DNA of 64,000 nucleotides from Bacteroidales bacterium (GTDB lineage Bacteria; Bacteroidota; Bacteroidia; Bacteroidales; WCHB1-69): NCBI GenBank assembly GCA_017525245.1, contig JAFXTE010000018.1, positions 1 to 64,000 of the forward strand, read 5' to 3'. Shown piece by piece: positions 36,082 to 48,000 of this stretch (position 1 is its first letter; each line of letters starts with the position of its first letter). The notes under the pieces were generated by a model. It saw only the letters and a program-made list of their open reading frames with translations, ran no database searches and was not told where the DNA came from. The position numbers and the translations under genes were made by a program.

Positions 36082-36125
36082 GACGATGGCTTGGTGACAC
36101 GATGAGGCGATGAGACGATGAATAG
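36078..36125. repeat. Octamer array overlapping the azlD stop codon
   Basis: Six 8-base units (GTGAGACG, ATGGCTTG, GTGACACG, ATGAGGCG, ATGAGACG, ATGAATAG). It contains the azlD stop and nearly reaches the stop of the convergent regulator gene at 36132. Confidence 0.75.
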
Positions 36126-36131
36126 AATGGT

Positions 36132-37271
36132 TTAACGCTTGTTTTTCAGATATTTGGATGGCGTTTGTCCGTATTTTTTCGCAAAGGCCCGCAGGAATGT
36201 GGAATAGGAATTGAAACCCGACATGTTAGAAATTTCCTCTATGGAGTATTGTCGTCCTTCGTCCAGACCATCCAACAGGTTTTTCGCCTCTTCCAAACGA
36301 AAATCGTTGATGTAGTCGTAAAAGGTCATGGCCTTCTCCTGATTGATGTAATTGCTCAAATATTGTCGATTTGTGCCCAAGCATATTGCTAACTTCTGTA
36401 ATGTCAATGTTTTATCCAAAAAATAACGCTTTTCGCGAATGAGCGTTTCAATGTTTTTGTCAATAAGCACCTCATGATAAGAGGGTGGGGTGGAGTCGAT
36501 CTGTGTTTGGCTTACATCCTCTTCATTTGCAGGAAGATGCATCAGTGCCGCTTCCTTCTCCTCTTGCGATACCGAGAACACTTTCTGTTGGACGATCTTC
36601 CGCGTGACATATACCACAACTATCATTATAACAAGACAATAGAGAGTATCGAAGAGCAGATTGCTGTTGACTTCCGGGACGGAGAACCAGGTGTTCTGCG
36701 ACACACTTTCGATAGCCCAAAGTGTCTGAACCACAAAAAGCAAAACACACAAATAAGCGCTCCAATGGAGGTCGAAACACTCTAAGTTTCCAACATTGTC
36801 ACGTAGCTTGGCATTGTATTTTCTGATAGAAAGCAACAGACAGATCATCAGTGCTAACGAGGATGCTAATGTAAATGCGTGAATGACAGGATAAACAAGA
36901 TGACTTTCAGTGACCGCAAACAGGAGCATGGCAACGACAAATGGAATCTCAATGATTAGAAGTTGCCAGATGCGGAATTTGTTCGGGAAAACCAACGAAA
37001 TTGCAAACATCATATAAGCACCCACAACAATGTAATCATAGAAGATGAGCAGTGTGTTCAGAAAATCTGAAAAAGGCTGGTTCCAGCAAGCTGCCACCAC
37101 GAAATTGTTAAAAAAGCCGAACGAATGCAACACCAGTGCTGCCGCAAATAATTTTTGAAACTGGTAGGTGCGGTGATATTTGCCTATAAACACCGCACAA
37201 CCGAGCAACGCACATTGTGTGAAGCCGGATACGAAACAGAGCGCCAAAACGTAAAAAAATTCTCCAAACAT
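36132..37271 (-). CDS. Membrane-anchored AraC-family transcriptional regulator
   Basis: A 379-residue protein with six to seven hydrophobic helices in the first 230 residues (MFGEFFYVLALCFVSGF onward), a linker, and a C-terminal AraC-type double helix-turn-helix at about residues 275-379 (LTLQKLAICLGTNRQYLSNYIN and YSIEEISNMSGFNSYSTFLRAFAKKYGQTPSKYLK). It would sense a signal in or near the membrane and bind DNA directly. The frame is open upstream to 37436, but that stretch is repeat-derived and covers the promoter. With the start at 37271 the -7 box ends only 5 bases upstream, so the mRNA may be leaderless. It is divergent from the first FISUMP gene, a possible target. Confidence 0.88.
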   Translation of the reverse strand: MFGEFFYVLALCFVSGFTQCALLGCAVFIGKYHRTYQFQKLFAAALVLHSFGFFNNFVVAACWNQPFSDFLNTLLIFYDYIVVGAYMMFAISLVFPNKFRIWQLLIIEIPFVVAMLLFAVTESHLVYPVIHAFTLASSLALMICLLLSIRKYNAKLRDNVGNLECFDLHWSAYLCVLLFVVQTLWAIESVSQNTWFSVPEVNSNLLFDTLYCLVIMIVVVYVTRKIVQQKVFSVSQEEKEAALMHLPANEEDVSQTQIDSTPPSYHEVLIDKNIETLIREKRYFLDKTLTLQKLAICLGTNRQYLSNYINQEKAMTFYDYINDFRLEEAKNLLDGLDEGRQYSIEEISNMSGFNSYSTFLRAFAKKYGQTPSKYLKNKR

Positions 37272-37276
37272 GTCGG

Positions 37277-37284
37277 CAAAAGTA
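37277..37284 (-). promoter_or_regulatory. -7 box almost touching the AraC-type regulator start
   Basis: TACTTTTG on the minus strand ends 5 bases before the ATG at 37271, so transcription should start at or within a base or two of the start codon. Confidence 0.55.
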
Positions 37285-37294
37285 CATTTTTTTG

Positions 37295-37322
37295 GTGAAC
37301 AGTGAGCAGTGATGAGTGATGG
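37295..37322. repeat. Heptamer array upstream of the regulator
   Basis: GTGAACA, GTGAGCA, GTGATGA, GTGATGG: four period-7 units where the -33 region of the regulator promoter would lie. Confidence 0.7.
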
Positions 37323-37452
37323 GTGTGGAAATGCATGTTTTTTTACGTATTGAAAAATACTTTTTACGCATTGAAAGTTCCGTTTGGGTTTAAAGTGCGA
37401 CTTTTGCACAATAGCATAACAGCCCGTGATAGACAATTGTAAAACCTTAAAT

Positions 37453-38937
37453 ATGAAAAAATTAGCTACCCTTTTCGCAATCCTTATGCTCAGCGTGATG
37501 ACCCTTTTCGCGCAGGCACCGAAAAAGTTCTCCTACCAAGCGGTAGTACGGAACGCAAGCAACCAATTAGTAACCAACACGTTGGTCGGCATTCGAATCA
37601 GCATACTACAGAACTCCGCAACTGGCAGCGTGGTCTATTCGGAGACGCAGATGCTGAGCACCAACGCCAACGGACTGGTGACGCTGAACATCGGCGAGGG
37701 CACCGTGGTGTTCGGCAACCTTAACAACATCAACTGGGGTGCCGGAACATTTTTCCTCAAGTCGGAGATAGACCCCAACGGTGGCAGCAATTATTCGGTA
37801 ACCTCCACGCAGCAGCTGTTGAGCGTGCCCTACGCGCTGTACGCCAACGAGGCGGGGAACAGCTTCAGCGGCGACTACAATGATTTAACGAATCGCCCGA
37901 CGATTCCGCAAACTGTCGGCGAATTAGCGAATGATGCGAATTATATCACGTTGGAACAGGTTCCCGCACAGGTGAACGCCGACTGGAACGCCACCACCGG
38001 CGCGGCGGAAATCCTAAACAAGCCGGTAATCCCTACCATCCCTACTGACGTTAGCGCCTTTACCAACGACGCGGGCTACATTACCGCCGACCAGCTGAAC
38101 GCACTGCTCAATGCGATGAACAGCCGGTTGGACAGTTTGCAAATGCTTCTGACCTCCCAAGACGAAGAAATCGCCTCCCTCTCCAACGCGGTGGACAGTT
38201 TGAAGGCTTTTGCCGACAGTTTGAGCAACATCGTCGATGAATGCGGCTGCCTCTCCGCGTTCCACTGTGGTACGTCCACCATCAGCGACTTTGACGGCAA
38301 CGCCTATAGCACTGTCAAGTTAGGCGGTCAGTGCTGGACTGCGGAGAACTTGCGTACCACGCACTATAGCAACGGCGACCCTATCGACCTGGGTACCAGC
38401 ACAAGTGCAACCATTCCTTATCGCTACAATCCCGCCAGTGATTCCGCAAATGTAGGCACCTACGGCTATCTGTACAATTGGGTGGCGGTGATGAACGGTG
38501 CTGCATCCAGTGAGGCGAACCCGAGCGGCGTGCAGGGCATCTGCCCAACAGGATGGCACGTACCGAGCAATGCGGAATGGACGGAATTAGAAACCTTTGT
38601 GAGCAGCCAAGACCAATATGTTTGCTACTACCAAAATTTGCCAAATATCGGCAAGGCGTTAGCATCCACGACAGGCTGGAACAACAGTACATCCACCGCC
38701 TGCGGGGTCGGGACTACGCAGAGCACAAACAACGCCACCGGCTTCAACGCGCGGCCTGCGGGCAACTACTATGCCAGCGGCGGCAACGGTTTCGGATACT
38801 ATGCCAATTTCTGGACTACCACAAATGTGACCAACAGCGAGGCGCACTCCTACAACCTTAGCTACACCAGTCCCAGTCTGAATCATAGCAATTCCAACGT
38901 GACCAGTGGCTTTTCTGTGCGTTGCATCCGCAACTGA
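37453..38937 (+). CDS. FISUMP-domain secreted protein 1 with tail-fibre-like stalk
   Basis: A 494-residue protein: signal peptide MKKLATLFAILMLSVMTLFA; a beta-rich head (about 20-135) with KFSYQAVVRNASNQLV; short repeats containing NDAGYIT-type motifs (about 150-215); a heptad coiled coil (about 218-270, NSRLDSLQMLLTSQDEEIASL), suggesting an oligomeric stalk; and a C-terminal Fib_succ_major (FISUMP) domain (about 275-494: DFDGNAYSTVKLGGQCWTAENLRTTHY, PSGVQGICPTGWHVPSNAEW, end GFSVRCIRN). It is probably exported and displayed at the surface, with unknown ligand. It is paralogous to the protein at 50770. No T9SS sorting domain. A GACTTTTG word at 37399 may be its promoter. Confidence 0.88.
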   Translation: MKKLATLFAILMLSVMTLFAQAPKKFSYQAVVRNASNQLVTNTLVGIRISILQNSATGSVVYSETQMLSTNANGLVTLNIGEGTVVFGNLNNINWGAGTFFLKSEIDPNGGSNYSVTSTQQLLSVPYALYANEAGNSFSGDYNDLTNRPTIPQTVGELANDANYITLEQVPAQVNADWNATTGAAEILNKPVIPTIPTDVSAFTNDAGYITADQLNALLNAMNSRLDSLQMLLTSQDEEIASLSNAVDSLKAFADSLSNIVDECGCLSAFHCGTSTISDFDGNAYSTVKLGGQCWTAENLRTTHYSNGDPIDLGTSTSATIPYRYNPASDSANVGTYGYLYNWVAVMNGAASSEANPSGVQGICPTGWHVPSNAEWTELETFVSSQDQYVCYYQNLPNIGKALASTTGWNNSTSTACGVGTTQSTNNATGFNARPAGNYYASGGNGFGYYANFWTTTNVTNSEAHSYNLSYTSPSLNHSNSNVTSGFSVRCIRN

Positions 38938-39003
38938 TTGTCTATTTAATCCATGCGAAATAATAACTGATTTTTTGAGGTACAAAAATTAAAATTTTCC
39001 AAT

Positions 39004-42000
39004 ATGAAAAGAACTGTCATACCCTTTTGCATTTCCATGCTCATGGCGGCTTTAGCGGTTGCCGGGCCGATAACCCCGAAGCAGGCCCGCACCGTGGCCT
39101 TGAACTTTATGTCGCGCACGGTGCCGACGGTCACGAAAAGCAGTTCCTGCCAGTTGGCGTATGCCGAGGCCGGGCAGCAGGACGGTGACACGCTGTTCTA
39201 CGTCTTCAACGTGGGCGGCGGTTTCGCCATCGTGGCGGCGGACGATGCGGTGACCCCGATTTTGGGCTACTCGCCCGACGGGCACTTCGATCCGCAGAAC
39301 ATTCCCGAAAACTGTCGTGCCTGGCTGCAGGGCTACGCCGATGTCATCGCGCAAGTGCGGGCGCAACAGGTTGTCCCGCTCCCCGACATGGCGGCGAAGT
39401 GGGACGCGCTGCTCTCCGAGGATGCAGCTTCCCATGCTCTTACTCCCAAGAGCGGCAATTCCGTGGGTCCGCTGCTGACTACAAAGTGGGGTTATGGCCA
39501 ATATTACAACGCTTTTTGTCCCATCGACACTGCCAGCATTGACGGACACGTCAACACAGGCAGCGTAGCCACCGCTATGGGCCAGATGATTCACTACTGG
39601 GGCTGGCCAGCAACGGGAAAGGGGACCAACACCTACACGGACGAAACATACGGCCAACTGAGTGTCGATTTCGGTGCCACCACCTACAACTACAACCTCA
39701 TGCCCGACAGTCTGACAAGTGCCACTTCGGCAGAGCAGCGTGACGAAGTAGCCAAGTTGCTCTACCATTGCGGCGTAGCAACGAACATGGGATACGATAA
39801 TTATTACGAGAGCTATACCCTTCCACACAATGCCCGCATAGCCCTCAACAACCATTTTGACTACGAGGTGCATTTTGCCTTGAGGTACTATCAATACTCC
39901 TATATGGGAGGCATACCTTCTACTGTCTATTTATATGATGGGCAGGAGTGGACAGACCTGATCAAGTCGGCTCTTAACGAAGATATTCCCGTCTTTTACT
40001 TCGGGGGAGGGCATGCTTCTGTCTGTGACGGTTATGACGCCAATGACTATTTCCACTTCAACTGGGGATGGAGCGGCTATGCCGATGGTTATTTCGCCCT
40101 CGACGCTCTTAATCCTATAGGGTATAATTTCAACAGTAATGATGCCCTTCTGATTGCCGTTCCGAGAAACGGCACCGTTTCCCCTGTGGCTTCCCTCACT
40201 GGCGATGACGAGGTGTTGCTGCTCAACACAGATGGCATTACCACTGCAAACGTGGATAGCAGTATAGTGGTGGGACAAGCCATGGCTTTCAACAACCTGG
40301 ATTTTCGTACTTCCAGTTCGGATGATGCTTTCGGCAGCATAAGTACCTATTCCCATGCCAACCACAGTCAGTTGGTACTGGCTCCCGCACACTCCGGAAA
40401 TCAATTGTTCGTGGAGGTGCTTTCTTATTCGGGGAATCAAAACAAAGCTCGGATCTTTGACGGCACGGACACAACTGGTGTGCAGCTGTTGGATGTCTCT
40501 TCCACCTCCAGCATTGGCGCAATGGCATTATCAACAACAGGATCCATAACCATCGACTATATCGGAAACCTCTCACAAAATGGTTTCTCCCTGCGGGTGA
40601 CGGAAATGGCCTGTTCCCCTATGGTCTATGATTTAGACTACGAGATCCGCGGCTACGACTCGGTCTCCCTTACATGGAAGGTACTCGATGATTTGTTATG
40701 GGCAGAGCATGACTTCGGCTACCAAATCGAATATGGACCACATGGCTTTATGCTTGGTACAGGTGTCGTCGTGAACGCATCATCGTCCCCTTTCACGCTA
40801 TACCATCTCAATGCCGAAACAACCTATGACGCTTACCTTTCCTATACCTGTGTTAACGGGTCAACCTTCACGGTGGATCCGATAACGTTCAAAACTTTGC
40901 CGTTATCTGAATGTTATGATCCCATAGGCAACGGAACAAACAATAAAAACACTTATCTTACCTCCGCCTATTCCTGGGTTCAGCATATTTATACAGCTGA
41001 GGAATTATTGGCTGCCGGTTTATCGGCAGGACAGGAAATTTCCATTTTGTGGCTACAATACACAGGGGATGTACTTCCCTCCCGACTATTGTCTGTCTTT
41101 ATGACGAACACAAATAAAACAGGGTTTAGTAATGTGTATGACTGGCTCAATATGGAGTCTATGACAAATGTTTATCCTGAAACGGCCACAACGTTTGTCA
41201 GCACCTACCCCGACAATTGGTTTCCGCTTGTCTTATCCAATCCTTTTGTTTGGGATGGACACAGTAATCTCGCCATCGCATATACGAACAACAGCGGTGG
41301 CACAATTAATGCCACCGGGTATTTTTACAGCAATTATAACAACGAATATCGTACGCTATATTACAGCGGTAGTAATCCTATCACGGGAACTCCTTCGGGA
41401 CAACGAAACTCTTATCGGCCTAATATCAAGTTGTGCTCCCCCATCTCATGTATGGCTCCTGCGGGCTTGGAGGCCACCATTCTGTCACGCCATCAAATCC
41501 GTTTGGATTGGAACCGGATGTATCAGGAAAACACTTGGAATATGGAATACGGTCCGGCGGGATTTGTACCGGGGACAGGCACGATGGTGATCGTGAACGA
41601 CAACCCGACAATTACTTTTTCCCAACTGGCAGTCGGTGCTTATGACTTCTACCTGCAGGCTGACTGTGGCAATGGAGAAACCAGCGACTGGGTGAAAGTC
41701 TCCGTTGCCATGGGAGATTATGATTGTGCACAGATAGGAACGAGTACCTACTACAGCACAACCCAATTCCCGATCGGCTACTCCTCTTCCCAAAAATACA
41801 GCTATGTCCAACAGCTGTTCACAGCTGCTGAATTGTCTGCCCAAGGCTTGTCTGCTGGCGATAACATCGTTTCCCTTTCTTTTCCCTACAGCGGCACGCC
41901 ACAGACCAAATCATCCGTGAGTGTCTGGCTCGGTCACACTTCAAAAAACAACATGAATGATAATAACTGGATTGCACCAACCGACATGCAGAAAGTGTAC

Positions 42001-45000
42001 AATGGAACAGTACACTTGGCGGATGACTGGGCTGTTATTCAATTTGAAGTTCCGTTTGTATGGGACGGTGTCTCCAATATGGTGGTTGCTTTCCTGAACA
42101 ACAGCGGGACTGATAACGGGTCGTTCCTCTCCTACCAACATTATAATTACCAAAAAACCTTATACAAATTCAACTCTTCCCCTGTCAATTTAAACAATCC
42201 GGGAACACCAACCATTACCGACTACCGCAACAATATCCGTTTCTGCAAGAGTAATGCGTGTATATTACGTCGCGATGTAGAGGTTGCCCTTCTTGAAGGC
42301 GACACCTTCAATTTCTACGGAAATATGATCAGCGAGCAGGGTGTTTATGGGCATCGTTGGTATGTGAATCCTGAATGCGATAGTTTAGTGGTGTTGCATA
42401 TCTCTGTGCGCAATATTATCTTTGTCACCACCACCGGTGCCGGCTCGCACGACGGAACCTCCTGGGCCAATGCCATGGAGTTGCAGGAGGCCATGAACGC
42501 AGCGGCGACAAATATCAATAAGACAACCTATCTCTATGTAAAGAAGGGCACCTACCTCGGCAACACCTCTTCATCGAACAGTTTCGAGATTAAAGCCAAT
42601 GTGCGGGCTTACGGCGGTTTCAACGGCAACGAACCGGTGACTTTCGACCTCAACAGCCGTACCCAAGCCAATATGGACCAGACGATACTATTCGGTTCCA
42701 ACTCACGGCGTGTGTTATACCAAAGCGCAGATTTCAACGAGGCCACGGCAACAATTTTTGACGGTTTCATGATTAGAGGCGGCACGGCGAACACGGACGG
42801 TGAGGGCGGCGCTGCCTACATCCGCAAGTTCTGCACCTTGCAAAACTGCAAAATCACGGCCAATAATGCCACCATCTCCGGATCTGAAAACAACATCACA
42901 CGCAGCGGTGTGGCTGTCTATAACAACGGTGGCACGCTCAGCAACTGCGAAATCTATAACAACACTGTCACATTGTCAGGTTCCGGATCGGGATACATTG
43001 TCAATGGCGTGGGGGTTTATAACAGCAATGGCATCATTGATGGCTGCAACATCCACCACAATACGGCAGTATTTGACGGTGTGGGCAACAACTGGAATGT
43101 CTATGGCGGCGGTATCTACGATTACCAGAACAGCGAAATTCGCAACACCTCCGTCATGTCGAACAGTGCTTCCCAGGGAGGCGGCATCTATAATTACGGA
43201 TACTACCCCAATTACGACGATTCTTCAGAAGTAAGAGTAACGAACTGTATTATCAGCAACAACACGTCAAGCGCAGCCGGAGGAGGTGTGTATAGTGGTG
43301 CTTATAGTAGTGCTTTCTTCCATCCAAACGTGAAAGCAGCATTCACCCAATGTGTGTTCGGCAATAACGCGGCTGGTGGTGAAGGCGGCGGCGTGTATAA
43401 CAATTGTCTCGAAATTAGTTTCATTGCGTGTGACATTGTGCGCAATTCGGCAATGAATGGCGGCGGCGGTGTTTATACCACCGTGGACTGTCCCTTATGC
43501 AACTGCATCGTATGGGGCAACAAAGTGGGAGCTTCCGACAACCAGCTGGCCACAGCCAATAACAAATATTTCACGATGGAGAGTTCTGCCGTGCAGGGCG
43601 GCTACAGTGGCGCGATAACGCTTGAATCCGAAAACACCGGCTCAGGCATCGGTTATCCGAACTTCACCAATCCCACAACCGAGGCCGGTGTCGATGCGAA
43701 CAACGCCATCGGTGATTGGACGTTGCAACAAGGTTCTGTCTGCGCTAATATGGGAAATAATTCCTTCGTGGAGGATATTGCTACAGATTTGGGTGGAAAT
43801 ACCCGAATCCAGCAAGGATGTGCTGACATCGGAGCCTACGAGTCGGGATACGATATGGCATTTACATTGCATCCTCAAGCAGGAAGCAACATCCTCTATG
43901 TCACCACCACAGGCGCAGGTTTGCAGGACGGTTCCTCCTGGGCCAACGCCACTCCAAACCTGCAATATGCCATGGATATGGCGATGCGATATGAACCGAC
44001 GGCAACAGTCTGGGTGGCTCAAGGCACCTACACGGTGGGTAAAACCCTTATTGCCCAGCCCAATGTGGCCGTGTATGGCGGTTTTGAAGGCATTGAGCCC
44101 TACACGTATGACCTCAACCAACGCGATTTCACCGCCAACACCACCATTCTTGACGGTGATTCAGCCTACTGCGTGCTGAATATGAGCTGCCCGTTTGCTG
44201 CCGCCGACAGCAGCCTTTTTGACGGTTTCTCCTTCACAAACGGCTATTCCATTACCCCCACCTCAGACAACAACATTTCCAGTGCGTCTGCTGCCTTTTT
44301 GTTAGCCAATATTGAGATGCGGTATTGCATTTTCAAAAACAGCCTTTTCAGCAATACCGGAAACGGATATCAACCTAATGTGGCTGTTTACGCAAAAGAA
44401 TGTATATTCGACAATTGTACCTTTTCCGACAATGACGGTTATGGACTTTATGGCATCGGTGTGACTGTTCGCAACTGTATTGCCGAACATAATAACCACT
44501 ATGGTATTCGTGCCAGAGGTAACAGCCTTGTTGAGAATTGTGTTCTGCAATACAACAGAAGTGGATTATCTATTGGTGGTGGGAAGGCTGTTGGCTGCAC
44601 GATACAAGAAAATGGTATAGGATTTGGATATATCTTCCATGACAACTATAGCGTTAGCAGCAGTGATGCCCAAATCATAAACAGCAACATCATCAACAAC
44701 CGGACAAATGGTCTTTCTGCATCCGGTGGTCTTTATGAGAACTTGAACATTTCAAACAACAGTGTTGTGAGAACCTCTGTCTATACTTACTTTGGCGGGG
44801 TTCGTGCCCAAAACCATGCCCGTTTCATCAATTGCAATATTGTGAACAATTTCGTATCAAGGGGAAGTTATAGCTCCTTCAATGAAATTTATGGTGGCGT
44901 TTACAATTACACCTCTGACAATGAATATACCAACTGCATCATTTGGGGGAATCGCTTAGATAACAATTATGAGAACAACATCTCCGGCGACGGCACTTTC

Positions 45001-48000
45001 TCCTATTGCGCCATTGAGGGTGGTCACGACGGCATTGCTAACATCAACTTGGCGGCAGACAACGATGGAACAGACAGTTCCGCCGCCTACGTAAGATTCG
45101 TCAACCCCACTGCCACGGCTGGAGTCACCACGCAGGACAGTGTGGACTACCGTCTGAACGACGGCTCGGCCTGCATCAACATGGGCAACCCCAACACCAC
45201 CTCTTTGAATCTGCCCACTTATGACCTCGGAGGATCGTTGCGCATCAAACAAAATCACATAGATATCGGAGCATACGAGTACGGCGACGTCAACTATCTC
45301 ACCCTCAACGACACCATCTGCCTCGGAGAGAGCTTCTTCTACAACGACTACTTCGTCTTTCCCGAAACTCCCGGCATGTTCCGCGACACGCTCATCTACA
45401 ACCAAGATGGTATGGACTATATTGCCAACCTCAATTTGATGGTAAATGAGACGTATAACATAACTGTGGAAGAGACCATCTGCGAAGGCGACACCTTCTA
45501 TTTCAACGGTCAGCCGCGGACAACCACAGGTTTCTTCACCGCTTATCTACAATCCTCCTTCGGTTGCGACAGCACCGTCACGCTGCACCTGATTGTAAAT
45601 CCCATTCTCCATAACAATTTCAACCAAACCGCTTGCGATTCATTCACATGGAATCAGACAACGTATTATACGACAGGTGATTACACACAGACTTTTGAGG
45701 CCGTCACTGGCTGCGACAGCATTGTCACGATGCATCTCACCGTGAACCCTTCCACCGCTTCCGACGACTATCTGACCCTGTGCCGAAATACGCTGCCGTA
45801 CAACTACCATGGTATGCCGATTCCCACCACCACCCCTGAATACGACACAGTTCCTGTGACACTATCCACCGTTCATAACTGCGACAGCGTGGTGACCCTG
45901 CATCTCCACATCGTGGATGTCATTGCCACCGAGTTCAGCGAAACGGCTTGTGACAGCTACACTTGGAACGGCACCACCTACACCTCCGGCGGCGACAAAG
46001 TGCAGACCTTCACGGCGGCAAACGGCTGTGACAGCATCGTTACTCTGCACCTGACCATCAATCCTTCGGTGACTGAGCTTGTCGAAGTCACTGCCTGTGA
46101 CAGTTACACGTGGAACGACAGTGTCTATACGCAAAGCGGCGACTACACGCAATCCTTCACCACCGTACATGGATGCGACAGCATCGTGACCCTGCATCTG
46201 ACTATCCATCCTTCGGTGACTGAGCTTGTCGAAGTCACTGCCTGCGACAGTTACACGTGGAATGATTCCGTCTATACAACCAGCGGCGACTATGTGCAGA
46301 CCCTCACGACTGTTAACGGTTGCGACAGCATAGTGACGCTGCACCTTACCATAAACAACTCTGTCATCATTAACGAATATCTCACCATTTGCGAGAATGA
46401 TTTGCCTTACCATTATGTCAACGGCCAAATAGACACCATTATCGATTCCGCTAATTCTTCATTATCAATTTTCCATTATCAATTCTCCACTATCCTCGGT
46501 TGCGATAGCACCATTGCATTGCACGTGACCGTCATTCCGGCCTTCACACCCGAAATCACTGTAACAGGAACCCTTTCGCCGTGCGTGACCAGCTCCGCAA
46601 CCCTCGCGGTGAACGGCAATTACAACAGTTATCTTTGGTCTAATGGTGAAACAACACCCACCATTACGGTCAATGAAGCCGGATACTACGTGGTGACCGC
46701 CACCGATGCAAACGGATGCCAAGGTATTTCCGAACCCATACAACTTGGTGTCAGTGAATTGATTACTGAGACACCGTCCATCTGCATGGTAGGTGTGGAG
46801 AACAACCATAATTTGGTGGTTTGGGAAGAGCTGTCCGACCCGGATGTGGCAGGCTATCAGATTTACCGCGAGAATGATATGGCCAACGTCTTCGAGCCAT
46901 TGACCGTTGTACCGGCGGGCAGTTCCAACGCTTACGAGGATGTCACTGCCGACCCGTCTGTCCGGGCATATCGTTACAAAATCGCTGCAATGGACTCCTG
47001 CGGAGGCGAAACCCCGATGAGTGCGTACCACAAGACGGTGCATCTCACCATCAACCAGGGAATTGGCAACAGCTGGAACCTCATCTGGACTCCTTACGAA
47101 GGATTCGAATATGCCAGCTACAACATCTATCGCGGCACAGCCAACAACAATCTCCAGCTTATCCAAACGATGCCCGCCACGTTGACATCCTTCACCGACA
47201 ACAACCCTGGCAGCGATGTCCTGTTCTACCAGATTGAGGCGGTGATGGCGGAGAGTTGTGTGCAACACACCCGCGATGTCACCCACACCGGTGTACGTTC
47301 CAACATTGCCTATAACGGCGTAGCGGTCTATGCGGAAGAATCCCTTACGGCGTGCGAAAGCTACGACTGGAATGGGCAGGTGTTGACAGAAAACGGCAAC
47401 TACGTTCAAACATTAGTTTCCGAATTAGGCTATGATTCGGTGGTCACCTTGCATCTGACACTACTCCATCCTGAACACATGTCCTTCGTCATTGAAAGGT
47501 GTGAAAGTTTTACTCCAACTTGGGCCGACGGCTATTCCCAAACCTATACTGAAAGCGGAGTTTACACCCATAGTTATGAGGATGCCAACGGTTGTACGGA
47601 AACTGACACGCTGTATCTGACCATTACAGAACCTCCGGTGGTTGATTTCGGTGGCAGCATACATATTCAACAGGGTGAGACCGCGCATATTTATGACCAT
47701 TTAGGAGGAAATCCCAATTGGTTTTATGTGTGGAACAATGGTATGGAGGGATCTTCCATTGAGGTGTCGCCTTCCGTAACGACCACCTATACTGTGGTGG
47801 TATATACTGACGGAACATTCAGCTGCTATACCACCGCGACCGTAACTGTTGTTGTAACGACTGGTGTTAGCGATTACGAAATGGAAGAGCTGACCCTTTA
47901 TCCCAACCCGACGAGCGGCATGGTGTTCATCGACCGTGAAAACGTGCTTTCCGTGGCGGTGCTCGACAAGACCGGCCGTCTGTTAGCTATCCAACGCAAT

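Noticed and set aside
46454-46495. Tandem arrays as possible CRISPR
   Set aside because: Units are 7-8 bases with no spacers, and there are no cas genes in the window.
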